Shown here: one piece after another, positions 1-12,400 of the stretch
Layout: every line of letters starts with the position of its first letter
How positions within the stretch are numbered: the stretch's first letter is position 1
DNA from: Parelaphostrongylus tenuis
Taxonomy: Eukaryota > Nematoda > Chromadorea > Rhabditida > Metastrongylidae
NCBI GenBank assembly: GCA_019055375.1
Contig: JAHQIW010000960.1
Location: forward strand, 1-64,000
Length of the DNA stretch: 64,000 nucleotides
Reading direction: 5' to 3'
Position numbers and translations under genes: made by a program
Notes under the pieces: model-generated
Database searches by the model: none
Told to the model about the DNA's origin: nothing
What the model saw: only the letters and a program-made list of their open reading frames with translations

Positions 1-3000
1 TTTTAGATCGTAGCAGGGGAGCACAAGCTCCTTCCTAAGGGAAATTGGCCAATATCTCGGATCATCCTTCGTTGAGTCTAATTGCCAGTTGCAAACCATA
101 GGTCATTGTACCGGATAGTGAACGAGATTTTTGCACAATCATATGCAACTAGCAACAACATTTTTCTCATTTATACATTACATATCGATGGTTTTCTTCC
201 CGTTGAGAGACCATAAGGAAAATTCGTTCTTGATTAAATGGGTACATTTCAACGCTAAAACCACTAAACTCAAGCTACCATGGTTAGATCCCAGTCTTTT
301 CATGGGTCCTTTTTGACAATATCCACTGCATTAAAACCCAGTTGCACACACGACAGTGTACTTACTGTCTTTAATGAGTGTTTGTGTGGTTGTGCTCTTT
401 CGTTTTGCGTAACACTCCTGGAAGCCGGCTTCCGCTTCAGGATATCAGCGTGTCTTGCGGCTTGTGGAGGACGTGCGGCGGGCAAAGCGAGGGTGGTGTC
501 GCTATCTGGTACTATCACGCTTTGTTATCAATCGGAGAACTGGTTAGGTGCCTGAGGTGTTCTCTTTCGATATCGTCGGCGATGCTTTCGCAGCGGATAT
601 ACGTTCCGTGACGAACATGATGAAATGATACAGTAAATTACTATCACGTACTCACAGGGGGGGGGAGCATCCAAACATGGGAAAGTTGCTTCCGTGTCAT
701 ACGACAGATATCATCCAAGTTTCCAAACGAGAAAAAAGCAGATTTTTTAAACCAGGGGTAACTTTTGCATTCGCGATGCTGCTATCACATCTAAATGAAT
801 GTAACTCTTAAATGTGCCGAATGTGTCATTGGCGCTTCTATCTTTTCTTTCCATGTCGTAGCCAAGATGCGGGGGGGGGGGGGGGGGGGGGGGGGCGCCT
901 ATAATACCTTACTCGTTGGCTCTTGTGGAAAACACTTATTATTAGCCCTGTACATTCGGTCATATCAACACGAAAAAGCGACATTTGGAACGGACACTTT
1001 CTGTACACCAGTGAAGTGTTTGGGGTGAGTAGATCAGTTCGCACGTTTTTTATCAACTTCATAGGACAGCGATTTCTGTCTGTGGACACTTGATTTTTCA
1101 TGATTAGGTAAAATCTTTTGATTCCCTAAAGAAAACTCGCAGATAAAAGATCATAATCATTGTGATGCATAATACATAAAGAGTTAGCTATAGAAACGTG
1201 TCAATCTGAGTAGAAAAGGATTTATGAAGATCAAGAGAATGCACTATAGAAATGCTGTCGATAGTATTCAAAGGCGATTAAAGGTAACTATAAAAACCGC
1301 AATGCCTACCAAACAAGGGAATTCAACCGATGGCGAGACATTTTAAGATAGGGTTTATCTCGTTAAGTTCTCTGTTTGCTAATTTCATGCTGTAGACTTT
1401 TCTATTGCTTTACACATTTTTCACTGTACCGGAGCACATCGATTGATGTTTGTTTAATCTGGTCGCATGTATTTCTTCTCGATATCCGCTAAGTGAATCG
1501 AACAATTCGTACGGCTTTGATCTAGCGATATGCCTGGTATCCCTGAATATGGAGGGTCTTCATAGTACTACTCATTTGAAGGGGAGGGGCACGATCTAAA
1601 TCAACCGGTAAAAGACAAGGTTGGACGTTCCGCCCTTCGGACGAATGGGCGTTGTTTTCAACTTTCACGACATGACAATTTTTTTACTGGTATCCTATTC
1701 ACGATATATTGACAACATTACTTTCTGATTGTGAATGCAAAGTTTTTGACGACAGTTGAACTATTGGTCATCCTAAAGCGATAGTCTTCATCGAGATCGT
1801 CAGAAGCGAGAATTTCCTAGTAAATCACTACTTTGAGCGAATGCATCACGCCTCCATGTCAGTCAATCATCTCTTGACCATCAAAATTTGTGTGGACTCA
1901 CCATTCTGGATTGGTGTGGTGACACATAAGTACGTCACGGAATGAGTGGCTTGGGTACATATTATCCAAGCAACCAGCCCACATAAATCGTCACTATAGA
2001 CTGCCTATACTATTATATCATTTATATTTAATAGTTTATACCTATACTATATCTAACATCGTATATCAGGTAAAGATATTACTCTTCTACGCTTATGTAC
2101 TTGCACCGCTCTATGGATCATTGTTAGACAACTTACCAATCACATACTTAGCCAATATGAGTCAGGCCGTAGCGATTGGAGGTTGGGGGGGGGGTTGGCA
2201 TATATACATTATAAAACATATAACTAGTCAATGATCATCATGATAATATTTGACACGTCTAGCATAAGGTTTTATAAAGCACGATAAGAACTTCCTCTAA
2301 TGTTGAAGTGTTATGTCATCAAATTTCATGAGTCAGGTAGTTGGGAGTCGGTTTCCAAACAAAAGTTGGCTGTTGATTCTGTTTTCCACTGACTGTGTCA
2401 CCTAGCACGTCTATTTTTAGCATGATCTGTTAAACTAACTAGTAACCTATGCGAACGGCTTTAAACGGTTTTTCGGGAGACTGCTATTGTCATAACGTGA
2501 GACCAGATCTCGGGGTAGTGTAGGATTTTGGTCGTTGAGAAAGGTAGGTGAACTCAAATTGGCCATTTGGCCTACTTAACATGCGATGAACTAATCAGAT
2601 TTGTTTTTCGCTATGGACCGGGCGGTTCACAGTATCCATTGAATTCATGGGGAATATGTGCTGATAAAGTAAATAGTAGTGTATCGTTAGTCATTCCTAG
2701 AGGACGAAATGGTAAATACGAAGCTTGAGGAATGAAACGATCATTCTAACAGCACGTATTGATAGTTACTGTATTAGTACGCTGCCTAGGCCCTTGAGTG
2801 AATAAGGATGTAGTACTAGGTCATGCTGATCATCTCTTGGTCAGCACAGAAGACTCTTCTGTGGTCCAGATCCCTGGTAGATCATCGTTCTTGTCGGTTA
2901 TGGGGGGGGGGGCGGCAGCGTTTCTCGGGAAGCTATATGCGTATACTTCAACTTCTCGACGACAAAAACGTTTGATAATCATTTGGGGTCCTTTGCAAAG

Positions 3001-3249
3001 GAAAGATATTTAGTGGCATATTCTACTGAATATAAAAAGGGGTTAGAAATGAGGCTGTTGCTCTGAATCTGGTCTTTAAATAGGGGAGTGAAAAGCATGA
3101 GCTGGGACAAGCTCTCTTTTTCGGTTACCGTTGATTACGAATCGCAGTAAGCCTTAACTAAGCGACACGCAATTTCTTGATATCCAGCATTAGGCTTGTC
3201 TCTGTCACTCGGGGGGCAAGCCACACCACCACTACTTACGGGCTGCATG
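1..3249. other. Abnormal, gene-free sequence (probable low-quality assembly)
   Basis: No exon, transposon protein or RNA gene could be supported here. The stretch has long plus-strand G runs (657-665, 871-895, 2185-2194, 2902-2912) and no coherent reading frames. It adjoins 3,250-8,205, which is a noisy inverted copy of sequence near 20-21.4 kb. I suspect that this part continues the same artefact (a weak similarity exists between about 2,265-2,300 and the reverse complement of about 21,520-21,550), but I could not anchor it firmly. Short open frames here should not be annotated as genes. Confidence 0.5.
871..895 (+). repeat. Homopolymer G tract (25 G)
   Basis: An uninterrupted run of 25 G on the plus strand, the longest of about ten G runs of at least 9 nt in the first 7.8 kb. 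Only one comparable run (34,257-34,267) exists in the remaining 56 kb. Confidence 0.95.
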
Positions 3250-6200
3250 TGGGTGGATCGGAGCACTCTCGACGCCCTTCACGTGGAGCAGGTTGCCAGT
3301 ACGGTAGGGCGCAGTTCAAGATGTTCTGAATCTCTCATTTTTTCTCTCTATTCTCGAAATCCATGTCGCTTCATCAAGTCCATTCCTAGTGACATTAAGG
3401 CACTTAAAATTCCAGCTCATTCCTGGTCTATGGGTTGGCGTGGCGACGAACAGATATGATATCTAGCTTGTGTAGCAGCAGTACGCTCTCGGTAAGCAAG
3501 GAGGAAATACGAAGTCTGAGCACAGCAGATGGAGAGTGGTCGGCAATAGTAGGTTCGCTTTCTTTTTTCATAAATCCTTCGTCAGATCCTTTACGAAACA
3601 ACTACTCTAATGTCGTCTTTTTCTGTCGGTTGGTGCGCCGGGTATTTTTGCAAACACCTATGTACAGACCATGCCTTTTGTAGGCTGTATAAACCTGCTT
3701 TTTCAATCACTAAAGTTCAGTATACGTTAGGATCCACAATTTCAGAGTTGCTTCTACAAGGGTTACATCCTCTCTCAATGCAACCGATCAACCTCTCATT
3801 CGATACCACCGCGCCGGGGCCATCCGGCGGTCCCCCCCCTATGACTTGGTTGATATGTGGCTCCTGTCAACAATTCTTATCTACAAGTATCTGCCCAGCA
3901 TAATCTGGACGGTACTTATTTTGGTATAACTTTTCTCATTGATCCATCCGTGATCCATATTGTCTACTACGCGGTATATCCACTACGCAAGTAGGGTCAT
4001 GAGTCTCGAAGAAACGACGCCAATCGACATAAGATAGCACCGACGTAACTTGAGAACCTCCCACGAAAGATCCATCGACTCATGTGGCTCGACGGTAAGT
4101 CTGTAGTGCCAAATCACATTTTGCGTCAACTCGTATACATGGGGTGGGTCTATGTAATGCAAAGACACATAGATACGGGGGAGTGACATCAAAAGGCTTT
4201 TTTATCGGAGCCCAAAGAAAACAATCTTCATTCTTGCTAGTCAATCAATGTGTACCGGTTTTTCCGTTATCTTTCCTAGTCTCTTTCGCTCACGGGGGGG
4301 GGGGGGGGGGGGGGAGGGAGGGGGGGGGGGCAGTGATATTAGTTGGGGGGTCCTGGTCAACATCAACTTCGAACGGACCGGGTGTCTAAGACAGTCCATG
4401 GGAGATTCGGGCACTGGAGTTCGTCACGGCTCCGAGCAATGCCAAATTCTGAACCACCATTCCTCCCGTCAAAAAAGTGCTTACCCTCGTGGGGCGAGAC
4501 TCTGGATTATATAACCACAGATCCCTATACTCATTATCAGTTGCTATACTTACCCACCCCATCATTATTTATACTAACCTTTTTATTTTCCTCTCCCCGT
4601 ATCATCTTTCTTTCCTTCCCTTGAATCACCCTTGGTAGGCGGGGGGTGGTGTGGTGTGGCGTAAAATTATTGATTCAAATCTTACTACAGACAAGTTTTG
4701 AATATCGACATTACAATAGCCCCCTAGCCAGGATTGTTTTGTGCTTCTAGGGCATTTAAGATATCTTAGCATAGAAGGTATTCAATCCTAGCATGACATA
4801 CCACCACATATCTTGAATTGGCATACACTATATACAAAAGAAAGTTATCATACATTATTGTCCATGCAGTTCTAGTCCCGACGGACGAAGCTTCGAAAGA
4901 CAGGGGCGGCCCATGTTTCTCACTCATTGTCGTTTTGGATGAATTTCGTAAACCACCATGGTCATCGATCTTTTGATTGAGTAGACAGGATCGTAGAAAT
5001 ACAGGAAACGCTGTGGTGGGAACGGGAGCACCAAAAATTAGTCCTTGAATAGAGGTGCGCCGAAAAAAAATCAACTGAGAATACCTAATATCGAGGAGTG
5101 TCACTAAGGTGGAATTAGTTGTCTATTTCTTGGGGGGGGGGAGTGTCATGTAACTTCACGTACTTGTAAAATATGAGACACTAGTAGTGTTCCCGACTTG
5201 ACAATATAAACAGGTTTTCAATGTTTAACATATCATCATGGGATATCAACGCACATCGTATATAACTGCATAGCAGGGGTCACGAGTTGCCATTTTCTCT
5301 CTTTTTTCACGTCATTTAATAATTCATTGTGGTTTTGGTATGAAGATGAGTTTTGTTTCTCTGATGAATATTGACTCGGCAATATTCATGAATGAATACA
5401 ATATAGCTCAATAACATACACGATGTTCAGACGGCTAAGCTGTTCAGAAAAGAGCGTCGGTTTTTATGCTCGTAACTGCCTGTTTTCACTTTCTCTCCAA
5501 GATCTTCGAAGCTCTTAGAAGGAATTTATTGTCATTGTTTCGGTGCGGCCCCGTGAGCTTTAATCCACGGACACCCACTCCATCGAGGGGGGGGGGGGAT
5601 TAATGATAACAGGAGGGTGTTCAGGAGATAGGTGGGGGTCTTCTTTAATGGGGATGTCTGTCCGTGGGGCAGGGGGCTCATTAGCACTTTCTTTCCTCAC
5701 ATGTCCCTGCTTGATAACACCCTTTTATCAATCTTTGTTCGGTTTTTCTCTGCGGTTACGAAATTTATCCTTTTAGTCAAATTACGATAAATATTTCAAT
5801 TCGGGGGGGGGGGGGTGTTTTCTTTATTTTCTGTCCCCATTTAGCAGATACCGTACCCAAACTTGTCAACTTTCTGCTTCTAAAGTAGCCCCATTGGTGC
5901 TCGAGGCCAGGGGGTCTGACTTGGGCTTCATGTGGCTTCGGTCGGGCTCTGGACGGGTCAGGACTGCAGCGTTTGAACAGATATTACTTCACACAGCAGG
6001 GCTTCCACGTGAAACGGTTCTCGTTTGCCGCAATACCCAGCTGTGGCCTCACATACTCGGCCGTAGGTTTTTTGGTACAAGCAGGCCGCAATATCGACAG
6101 GGGGGATTCTAGTCTGCTGAGGAGGGAGGAGGGTGCCGGATGTCCGTTGTCGAGCTACACTAGCGTGGACTAGATTAGCACAAATTAAATCCGCCATTAA

Positions 6201-7795
6201 AAAGACGATAAGGTCAGGGGAGATCGACTGAGACGGCGTGAGAGGGAGAGACATACTGACCTTAAGGTTAAACCAGCAATGTTGAGCTCAATTAGGAAAA
6301 TTCAGAGTGTATTTAGAGATAGTGATGATGAGAGAGCAATGCGACCTTCATGTAGAACGAACAACCACACCCTCGAGCTTATGAGGGTCCTTCTACAAAC
6401 TGGCGACCATTAAGAAAATTTTATAACATTCCTAAAGATCATAGCATATCAGTTGCTCAGTTCTTGTAATGTCGTGGGAAGTAGAGTCTTGGTGAGTGAC
6501 AAAAAGCTCGATGAAGGTGGGGGGTGTGCACATCGATTTCAAAAAAACATCTGTTTTTTTTTTTGCTTGGTAAACGGAGTTCTCTTCGTCTTAGTCGCTG
6601 ATTTCGTCTAGAGAGTGCTACTTAACGTGTCGCGGGAACTTCTAACCGTGAAAATTAAGTCGCTTCCTTTTGATAGCCTGGAAGTCGCTAATCAGACGTG
6701 GCATCCTTGATGCATGAGCTCATAATGTTCGTATCCTGTTCTCCGTTGCTATTTCATAATTAGCAAAATAGACAATACTCAATCTCTGGCTCTGTCCACG
6801 ATGATAACAGAGACGTACGAATGAGCAGATGAAGGGACAATCGGCGGATATACCTATTCATAATCGACTAGTAATAATTCTGATAAATTCATAATAAAGC
6901 CCATCACTCATAAAGGCACAATATGTTCACTACAGACTCATCCTCTACTGGGGGGGGCGTGGGGCATCAGAGTAAAGATCAGGCCCTATAATTGTGGTGT
7001 TCGTTTCAAAACGCATTCATAATTAGGCCCGGGAACTCAACCTAAAGTCGGCACTCGCTATTTGGCTAATGTTTTCGACGGGGGCTGCGCATTTGCTACC
7101 AGCATCTTCTCCACTCCTGACTTAAATTTCTGTTCGAGTAAATCCATCAAAGCCATCAGTTCCGCTAAGGCGCGCATAGTTAACAAGATTTTTGAGTACA
7201 TTGGTGTCCATACTATCTTTTCAGAAAGATGCTTGTCAGACTTGTCTTCTCCTGAATGTTTAATAGCTAGAATCGATGGCTCAAATTGACTTCTCTATTC
7301 TCACGTTTATGTACGATATTCTAGTGCCGCAGTCGAGCTTTTGAGTACGAACCGGCATGGTGACCGTGGTTAGTTTATCAATAAACGTAGATGTTGTCAG
7401 TCAGACAAGATGTAAGTGTTAGTCTTGATGGCGATTGCACATGTCACGCAAGAAAGTTCAGAAACCCTACCGGACAACGGAAGTGTTATTTTTTAGAAAT
7501 TCCAATAAAACCCGTATGGCTTTCCTAAAAAAAAGCTATGCCTATGCAAAATAATGCGGCGAGAAGCGGGACTATGGATTCATTCTAAGGCAGGTTTCAT
7601 TATGGACCGATAAAGTAGGGGGGGCAAAATTTTCTGGCGGGAATTAGTATCGGAGAACAGTGTTTATGTGGCTTTTTAATCTCTCTGCAAGTTATTTCAT
7701 TTATACTGAGGAGGGAACATGAAAACATCATGTACTGTATCGAGGAGGAACAAGGGCTGCAACACCTCATGGGGGGGGGAAGCATGGGGGGGTTG
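3250..7795 (-). repeat. Insertion-inflated inverted copy of ~19,965-21,380
   Basis: Read as the reverse complement of the 20-21.4 kb region, this stretch keeps the same short blocks in the same order but with much extra sequence between them. Anchors seen: 7,126-7,186 with 20,124-20,183; 6,920 (ACAATATGTT) with about 20,251; 6,977 (AAAGATCAG) with about 20,233; 5,998-6,056 (CTCACATACTCGGCC) with 20,722-20,756; 5,880-5,900 (GTAGCCCCATTGG) with about 20,800-20,825; 3,300-3,350 (AATCTCTCATTTTT) with about 21,330-21,375. About 4.5 kb here corresponds to about 1.4 kb there. Inflation by insertion with conserved islands is typical of raw single-molecule read noise, not of an ageing duplication. Confidence 0.75.
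4294..4330 (+). repeat. Double G tract (21 G + 11 G)
   Basis: Two G runs, 4,294-4,314 and 4,320-4,330, separated by AGGGA. Similar runs occur at 5,132-5,141, 5,587-5,598, 5,803-5,815 and 7,771-7,779, all on the plus strand. If genuine they could form G-quadruplexes. Their confinement to the noise-inflated block argues that they are sequencing artefacts. Confidence 0.9.
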
Positions 7796-8205
7796 GCTCT
7801 TTATTGCTCGTTTTTCGTTCCCGACCATGAACAACAGCTTTGCCGCACTAGTACTTCCTCTGATGACGACGACGCTGTTTTGAAGTAACTTTGGATCATT
7901 AGTTGCTAAACAAAAGCAACGATTAGTAAGCTTCTCCCAAGAAAAGGGTTTGTTTGAACTGTATAACGATTTGTACAATGTTTTTACGCCTATGTATTAG
8001 TCTTATCCAGTAGTGAACGATGTTAAATTGAGGCAGGATATGTCCACGCTATTTCTTAATGTTCGCCAAGAGCTTCTCCGACTTCGAACATAATAGATTC
8101 TGCTTTGTTTATTTCTCGAATGACACATTGAAATCGTCGCTAGCCGCTGTATTTAAAGGCCTATTGAAACTATATTACGACCGATGCTTGAAGCAATTTT
8201 CGTTG
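7796..8205 (-). repeat. Well-conserved end of the inverted copy of 19,548-19,965
   Basis: About 410 bases match the reverse complement of 19,548-19,965 closely and at nearly equal length. For example, TTATTTCTCGAATGACACAT at 8,111-8,130 is the complement of the block at about 19,625-19,644. Similarity stops abruptly near 8,205. This is the cleanest part of the inverted copy that extends toward position 1, and it fixes the pairing of the two arms, which are separated by about 11.3 kb of unrelated sequence. Confidence 0.85.
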
Positions 8206-8344
8206 GGCGTCAATGTGATTTAGTGGCATTGTGCTGACTATTAGACACTCATGTGATTTGCCATTTTATTGCCACTAAAATGCAGCAATAAACCTTCGAT
8301 AGAAATATATGTCCGGAATACATCACAGTTCAAAATTTTCAACT

Positions 8345-9641
8345 TCAGCTTCCTCCAAAAGTGACCGATGCAGAAAAGAAGTGTGATCCTAAAGGATTCA
8401 ATGCCAACATTAGAATTGCACTATTTATAACACCTTGCCACATCGCTTTCGACCAATTCGCCATAATGATGTTGGTGGTCTGCACAGATTATTCTTTATG
8501 AAACGAAGTTGCAAAAAAAGAAAGCAATTCTCACCGATAGTGTTCCTGAGAGTGACGTGTGGCTGGAAGGAATAACCCACTGCCATGCCTGCCATACATC
8601 CCATAACTGCATCTGCTTGAGTGCAACTCCCCGTTACCGCGTTGCCCACAATGATGCAGTTCTGTAGCTACATGTCGTTCGACTGAAAGCTACGAGAAAA
8701 ACAATATCGTCTACTAATTTAGGTCAGCTATGTTTGGAATCCTCCATGCGAATGTTCAAAAATCAAACCCACGTTCGATGGTCTTATCTTCTGGGCCATT
8801 GAGAACTTCTTGGCATTGCATTGGTACATACATAATGGTAACAGTAAGTTGACCCAAAATGGCTGAGATTACAGTATCAGGTAAAAGTGCGCTACTACCT
8901 TGACGTTCCAAAATATCGAAGATCTGAAAAATAAAATTTCCACAAATCCGTATAGTCTATTCGGGATTGTATCCAATAAAATAATGCGAAGCTACGGAGG
9001 CCACATTAATGTTAAGATGCTGACGAAATGTGAACATTGAAGTTCACTACCTAAACATGCTCAAAACTCGCAAAAAAAAGCCTAAAACATAAAAATGCAG
9101 CTTCACCGTTCGCATCATGGGATGTTCTACAAACGCTTTAGCTGCCACCTCATTCGCTGCAATGCCAGGAGCCCGCATAGAAACTTCAGGCTTTTCAGCG
9201 TAAACCATGGAAACAGGCAAAGTCGAAAAGTCTTTCACGGTGAACATTCTAGTACTTGCTGCAACGCGAATCCACATCATTTTTGTAAATAACTGGAAAT
9301 CAAATCACTATTGTCCTTAAAGCTGTTTTTAATACTCAAAATTGGAAAGTTTTTATCAAAAATCTCCTATGGCAACAGATCTAGAGATTAGTGTTACATC
9401 TTTAGTACTAGATCTTCGAAATAGATCTGGAATTTTGATGAAATGGTAATTAGTGCGTTTTGACTGGAGTAAATAAACTTACATTTGGGATTTAGAACAT
9501 TCGTAATATGATAAAATTCTTCAACTTATTACCTTGACCTGCAGGCATCACACCACACCCAAGCACTATCGTTACTGTGAATAGCAGCGAAATGATAAGG
9601 AGATCGGTGCGATGTTTTGCTACGTTCGCAAGAATATTCAT
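8345..9641 (-). pseudogene. Copy A of a five-exon secreted nematode protein family, two frameshifts in exon 4
   Basis: The exons on the minus strand are 9,641-9,533 (signal peptide: MNILANVAKHR then a hydrophobic core, ending GCGVMPAGQ), 9,258-9,107, 8,923-8,773, 8,682-8,535 and 8,479-8,345 (TGA stop). All introns are GT/AG. Exon 2 reads STRMFTVKDFSTLPVSMVY; exon 3 begins IFDILERQGSSALLPD; exon 5 reads TTNIIMANWSKAMWQ and ends FGGS. Exon lengths 109, 152, 151 and 135 fit the family, but exon 4 (148 nt) is 2 nt too long. One extra base lies just before CIIVGNAVTG and another just before HTSLSGTLS, so the frame is broken twice. It is either a young pseudogene or a consensus error, since it adjoins the noisy 1-8.2 kb block. 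Function is unknown; a secreted protein is inferred from the signal peptide. Confidence 0.8.
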
Positions 9642-10129
9642 TTTTATTGTCGAAAATTCCTGAAATATTACACTGCAACTGAAAACAAGTTTGTATATTA
9701 TACATCAAATCATTTACAATGAAAGAAAAGTTTCAACTTTCAGCCACTTATGTGTTCACTACGTCGGCATGACTGGTCCTCGACATTATCAGGAGCTTCA
9801 TAATTTTCAACTAACTCAATTCGTGGCATGAACCTTCGAACGTTTTGTGACATATTGTTTTACTCGAAGCACAGGGAAGTCGATTAATGAGGCGAAAAGA
9901 ATGTCAAATGTTCAAGGACAATGTGCTAAGTGGAAGAGACCATTTTGACAAATATTACAGTGAACCACTTCGTCAAAAGAAGCAAATCAAACTCTGTTTC
10001 CACTTTCTCGTTTTTGATGCTGACGGCTTTCCCACAACAAAATAATCGCAGCCGGCAAAACTCGATATTGCAACTGACTTTTCTGGAGGGACTGAGTACT
10101 TTCCCCTTATTTTCATTTGTTTGAGCATT
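9642..10129. other. Intergenic; upstream of copy A
   Basis: This stretch holds the presumed 5' flank of copy A. I see no clear promoter motif and no other gene. A 64-codon open frame at 9,930-10,124 has no recognisable similarity. Confidence 0.5.
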
Positions 10130-12400
10130 TTCATAAAGACGTGTTTTTGCCTTTGTGATACGTTTTAGTCATTCAATAGCTAAAACCTAATAAAGTTCAA
10201 GAATGCATTTTAATTCCTGAATGGTCCGTTTTTTTGCGCTGTAACTTTCGATGATATTTGTTTCACATCCAAGCATTTCTCGCCAAATAAAGTGTTATTC
10301 ACAAAAAATCAACAAGTATAAGATACGCAAATCTTAGCAATTTCAATAGCGTACTTGGTTTTTGATGATACCTTTCTGAGAGATGTAACAGTCGAAAGAA
10401 GATTATGTCTCGCAATTTTCTATCCTTTTCGATGTCCGCATCCGAAGAACGCGTTTTTTGATTTTTCCTAGAGTATTATCCATTCAGTCTAAAATTTAAT
10501 TTCGATAATTTTGAGAGTATACCTTGTTATTAGAATGACATCCTTGTGCGCTCTAACATTAAAAATAGAAATGTCTTCCACACTCAAGCATTTTTCGTTA
10601 CCAAAGCTTTACCTCCAGACTTTTAATAATCATTCGATAGCGCAAAATCTTAAAATATTCAAAGATTCAGTTGATTTCTATATGAACTTCTTAAGGCTCT
10701 GTAACAGTGAAAAAAATTATGCTTCGTTTTCTTTTAGACATTTAGTAACCATTCAAAAGCTTAAATTTTTGCGATTCCAACGATATGTCTAATTTTTCAA
10801 GAAGCTTTCGTTTCGTTAGAAAAGAGAAAATAAAATTATGTTTCGCACTCAATCTGCTTCATTTGCCCAACTTTGATATGGCTCACCACCACAAGTTTCA
10901 CAAATCACCAGATAACCCAGATCTCGAGATTTTGGTGGTGTAATCGGTTTTGAAAGGTTGTTAAAGAACACGGTAGGAGCTTAAAGAAGATCAAGTTTTA
11001 CAGGTGGTAACTACGGATAGATTTTGTACGTCAGAGGTATCTTCTTGCTATACAAAGAGTGGAATATCACGGCTAGATCTTTTTACAAAGGTTTTTTGAT
11101 GTTAAGAATGACTACTTATCCTAAAATTTATCCATTTTTTCCAGCGTAATAACGTCATCTTAGAAAAAAAGCAGGGAAACTTACAGCTCCTTCTGTGCGC
11201 TTGTATCGCTTGTCTTCAAAACGTAGCTTGAAAGAACATCTTCTACAACTATCATCTCTGATAGAGGTCTGTGAGGAGGTAATTCTAATATGTAGCTTGA
11301 AAAGTGTAGAAAGAGAGCCCGTTCATCAATGCGCATGATAAGTGCTTCCTCCATGAGCACCCTTATTCAAAAAAACGTATTTCCCGCTCTATTTAGACAT
11401 TTTCAGTGGCTATTCGATAGCTAAATCTCAAAAATTCGAAAGGCAAATATAATTTTTTTTGAAGGTATTTACATTACGCTTTAATAATGGGAAGAAAATC
11501 CTACTTAAACACTCACAAGCATCTTTCGATAAGCAAAGCTTTCCCTCAAAAAATTTGAGCCAATTCATCGACAGCAGAAAATTTCGGAAAATTTTAAAGT
11601 GTGTTTTCAGTTTTCAAAGAAACCTTTTTTGTTGCTCTGCAGCACTGAATTAAGATTGATTTTTGCATGCGGTGCGTATCTTCCATCGCTATGTGATGGA
11701 TGTTGCAACATTGACATCAATGCCGTCGCCGTTCAATAGCCAGCCGATAGTTCAAAACTTTTATGATACGGTACTTCACCCTATAAGCAACATATTAAGA
11801 AAACGCATTTTTTCGCCTTTTTAGACACTTAAGTAATTATTCGATTGCTGAGATCTCGAAAATTTAAAAGTGTGTATTTTATTTTCTAGAAGTTTTTAAA
11901 TTGCACTGTAAGAGTGAGAAGGAATGTTATTTATCTCTCAAGCATTTTTCAATGGATAACATTTTTCTGAAAAATTCAAAAATTTTTGACAACACAAATC
12001 TCGATAAGTTCAATAGTGTTCTTGGTTTAGAAAAAATATTTCTGTCGCGCTGCGACATTAAAATTGAGATTGCATTTACATTTGCGCGTATGCCTTCCAT
12101 CGGTATGTGCATGTATATTGCAAAGTTGTCATCAAAACCGGTGCCGTTCAATAACCAACCGATGTAGGTCAAACATCCACGATTTTCAATAATGTGCTTG
12201 TCTTTGGGAAAAATTCTCTTGCCAGCTGTAGCAACAACAATAAATCTGTGATGCACATATGAGTACTCTTGGCTAACACGGATTTTCTCCAGGTTTCCAG
12301 ACCCATTCGATAATGCAAATCTGAACAAACTCAAGTATATGCTTAGTTTTTTGACAAAACGTCCTAATTTGTCGTTACAGCTAAAAGAATATTGATTTTA
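10130..12400. repeat. Diverged tandem repeat, period roughly 425 nt
   Basis: A motif of the form TTTTAGACAnTTnAGTAA, then CATTCGATAGCTnAAATCT, then a T-rich block and CACTCAAGCATTTTTCGAT recurs near 10,160, 10,480-10,640, 10,735, 11,390-11,540, 11,815-11,960 and 12,290. Another block (GCCGTTCAATAnCCAnCCGAT) recurs at about 11,728 and 12,143. The copies are strongly diverged. A 135-codon minus-strand open frame at 11,927-12,334 lies inside the repeat and has no protein-like conservation. Related pieces appear at 36,290-36,560, next to copy B. Confidence 0.6.

Noticed and set aside
838..1101. Overlapping open frames on both strands with poly-G or poly-P peptides
   Set aside because: They are translations of a 25-nt G homopolymer inside a noise-inflated block and have no protein-like content.
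11927..12334. 135-codon minus-strand open frame
   Set aside because: It lies inside a diverged tandem repeat and the sister repeat units do not keep the frame.
10130..12400. CRISPR-like array
   Set aside because: The units are hundreds of nucleotides long and strongly diverged, and the genome is nematode.
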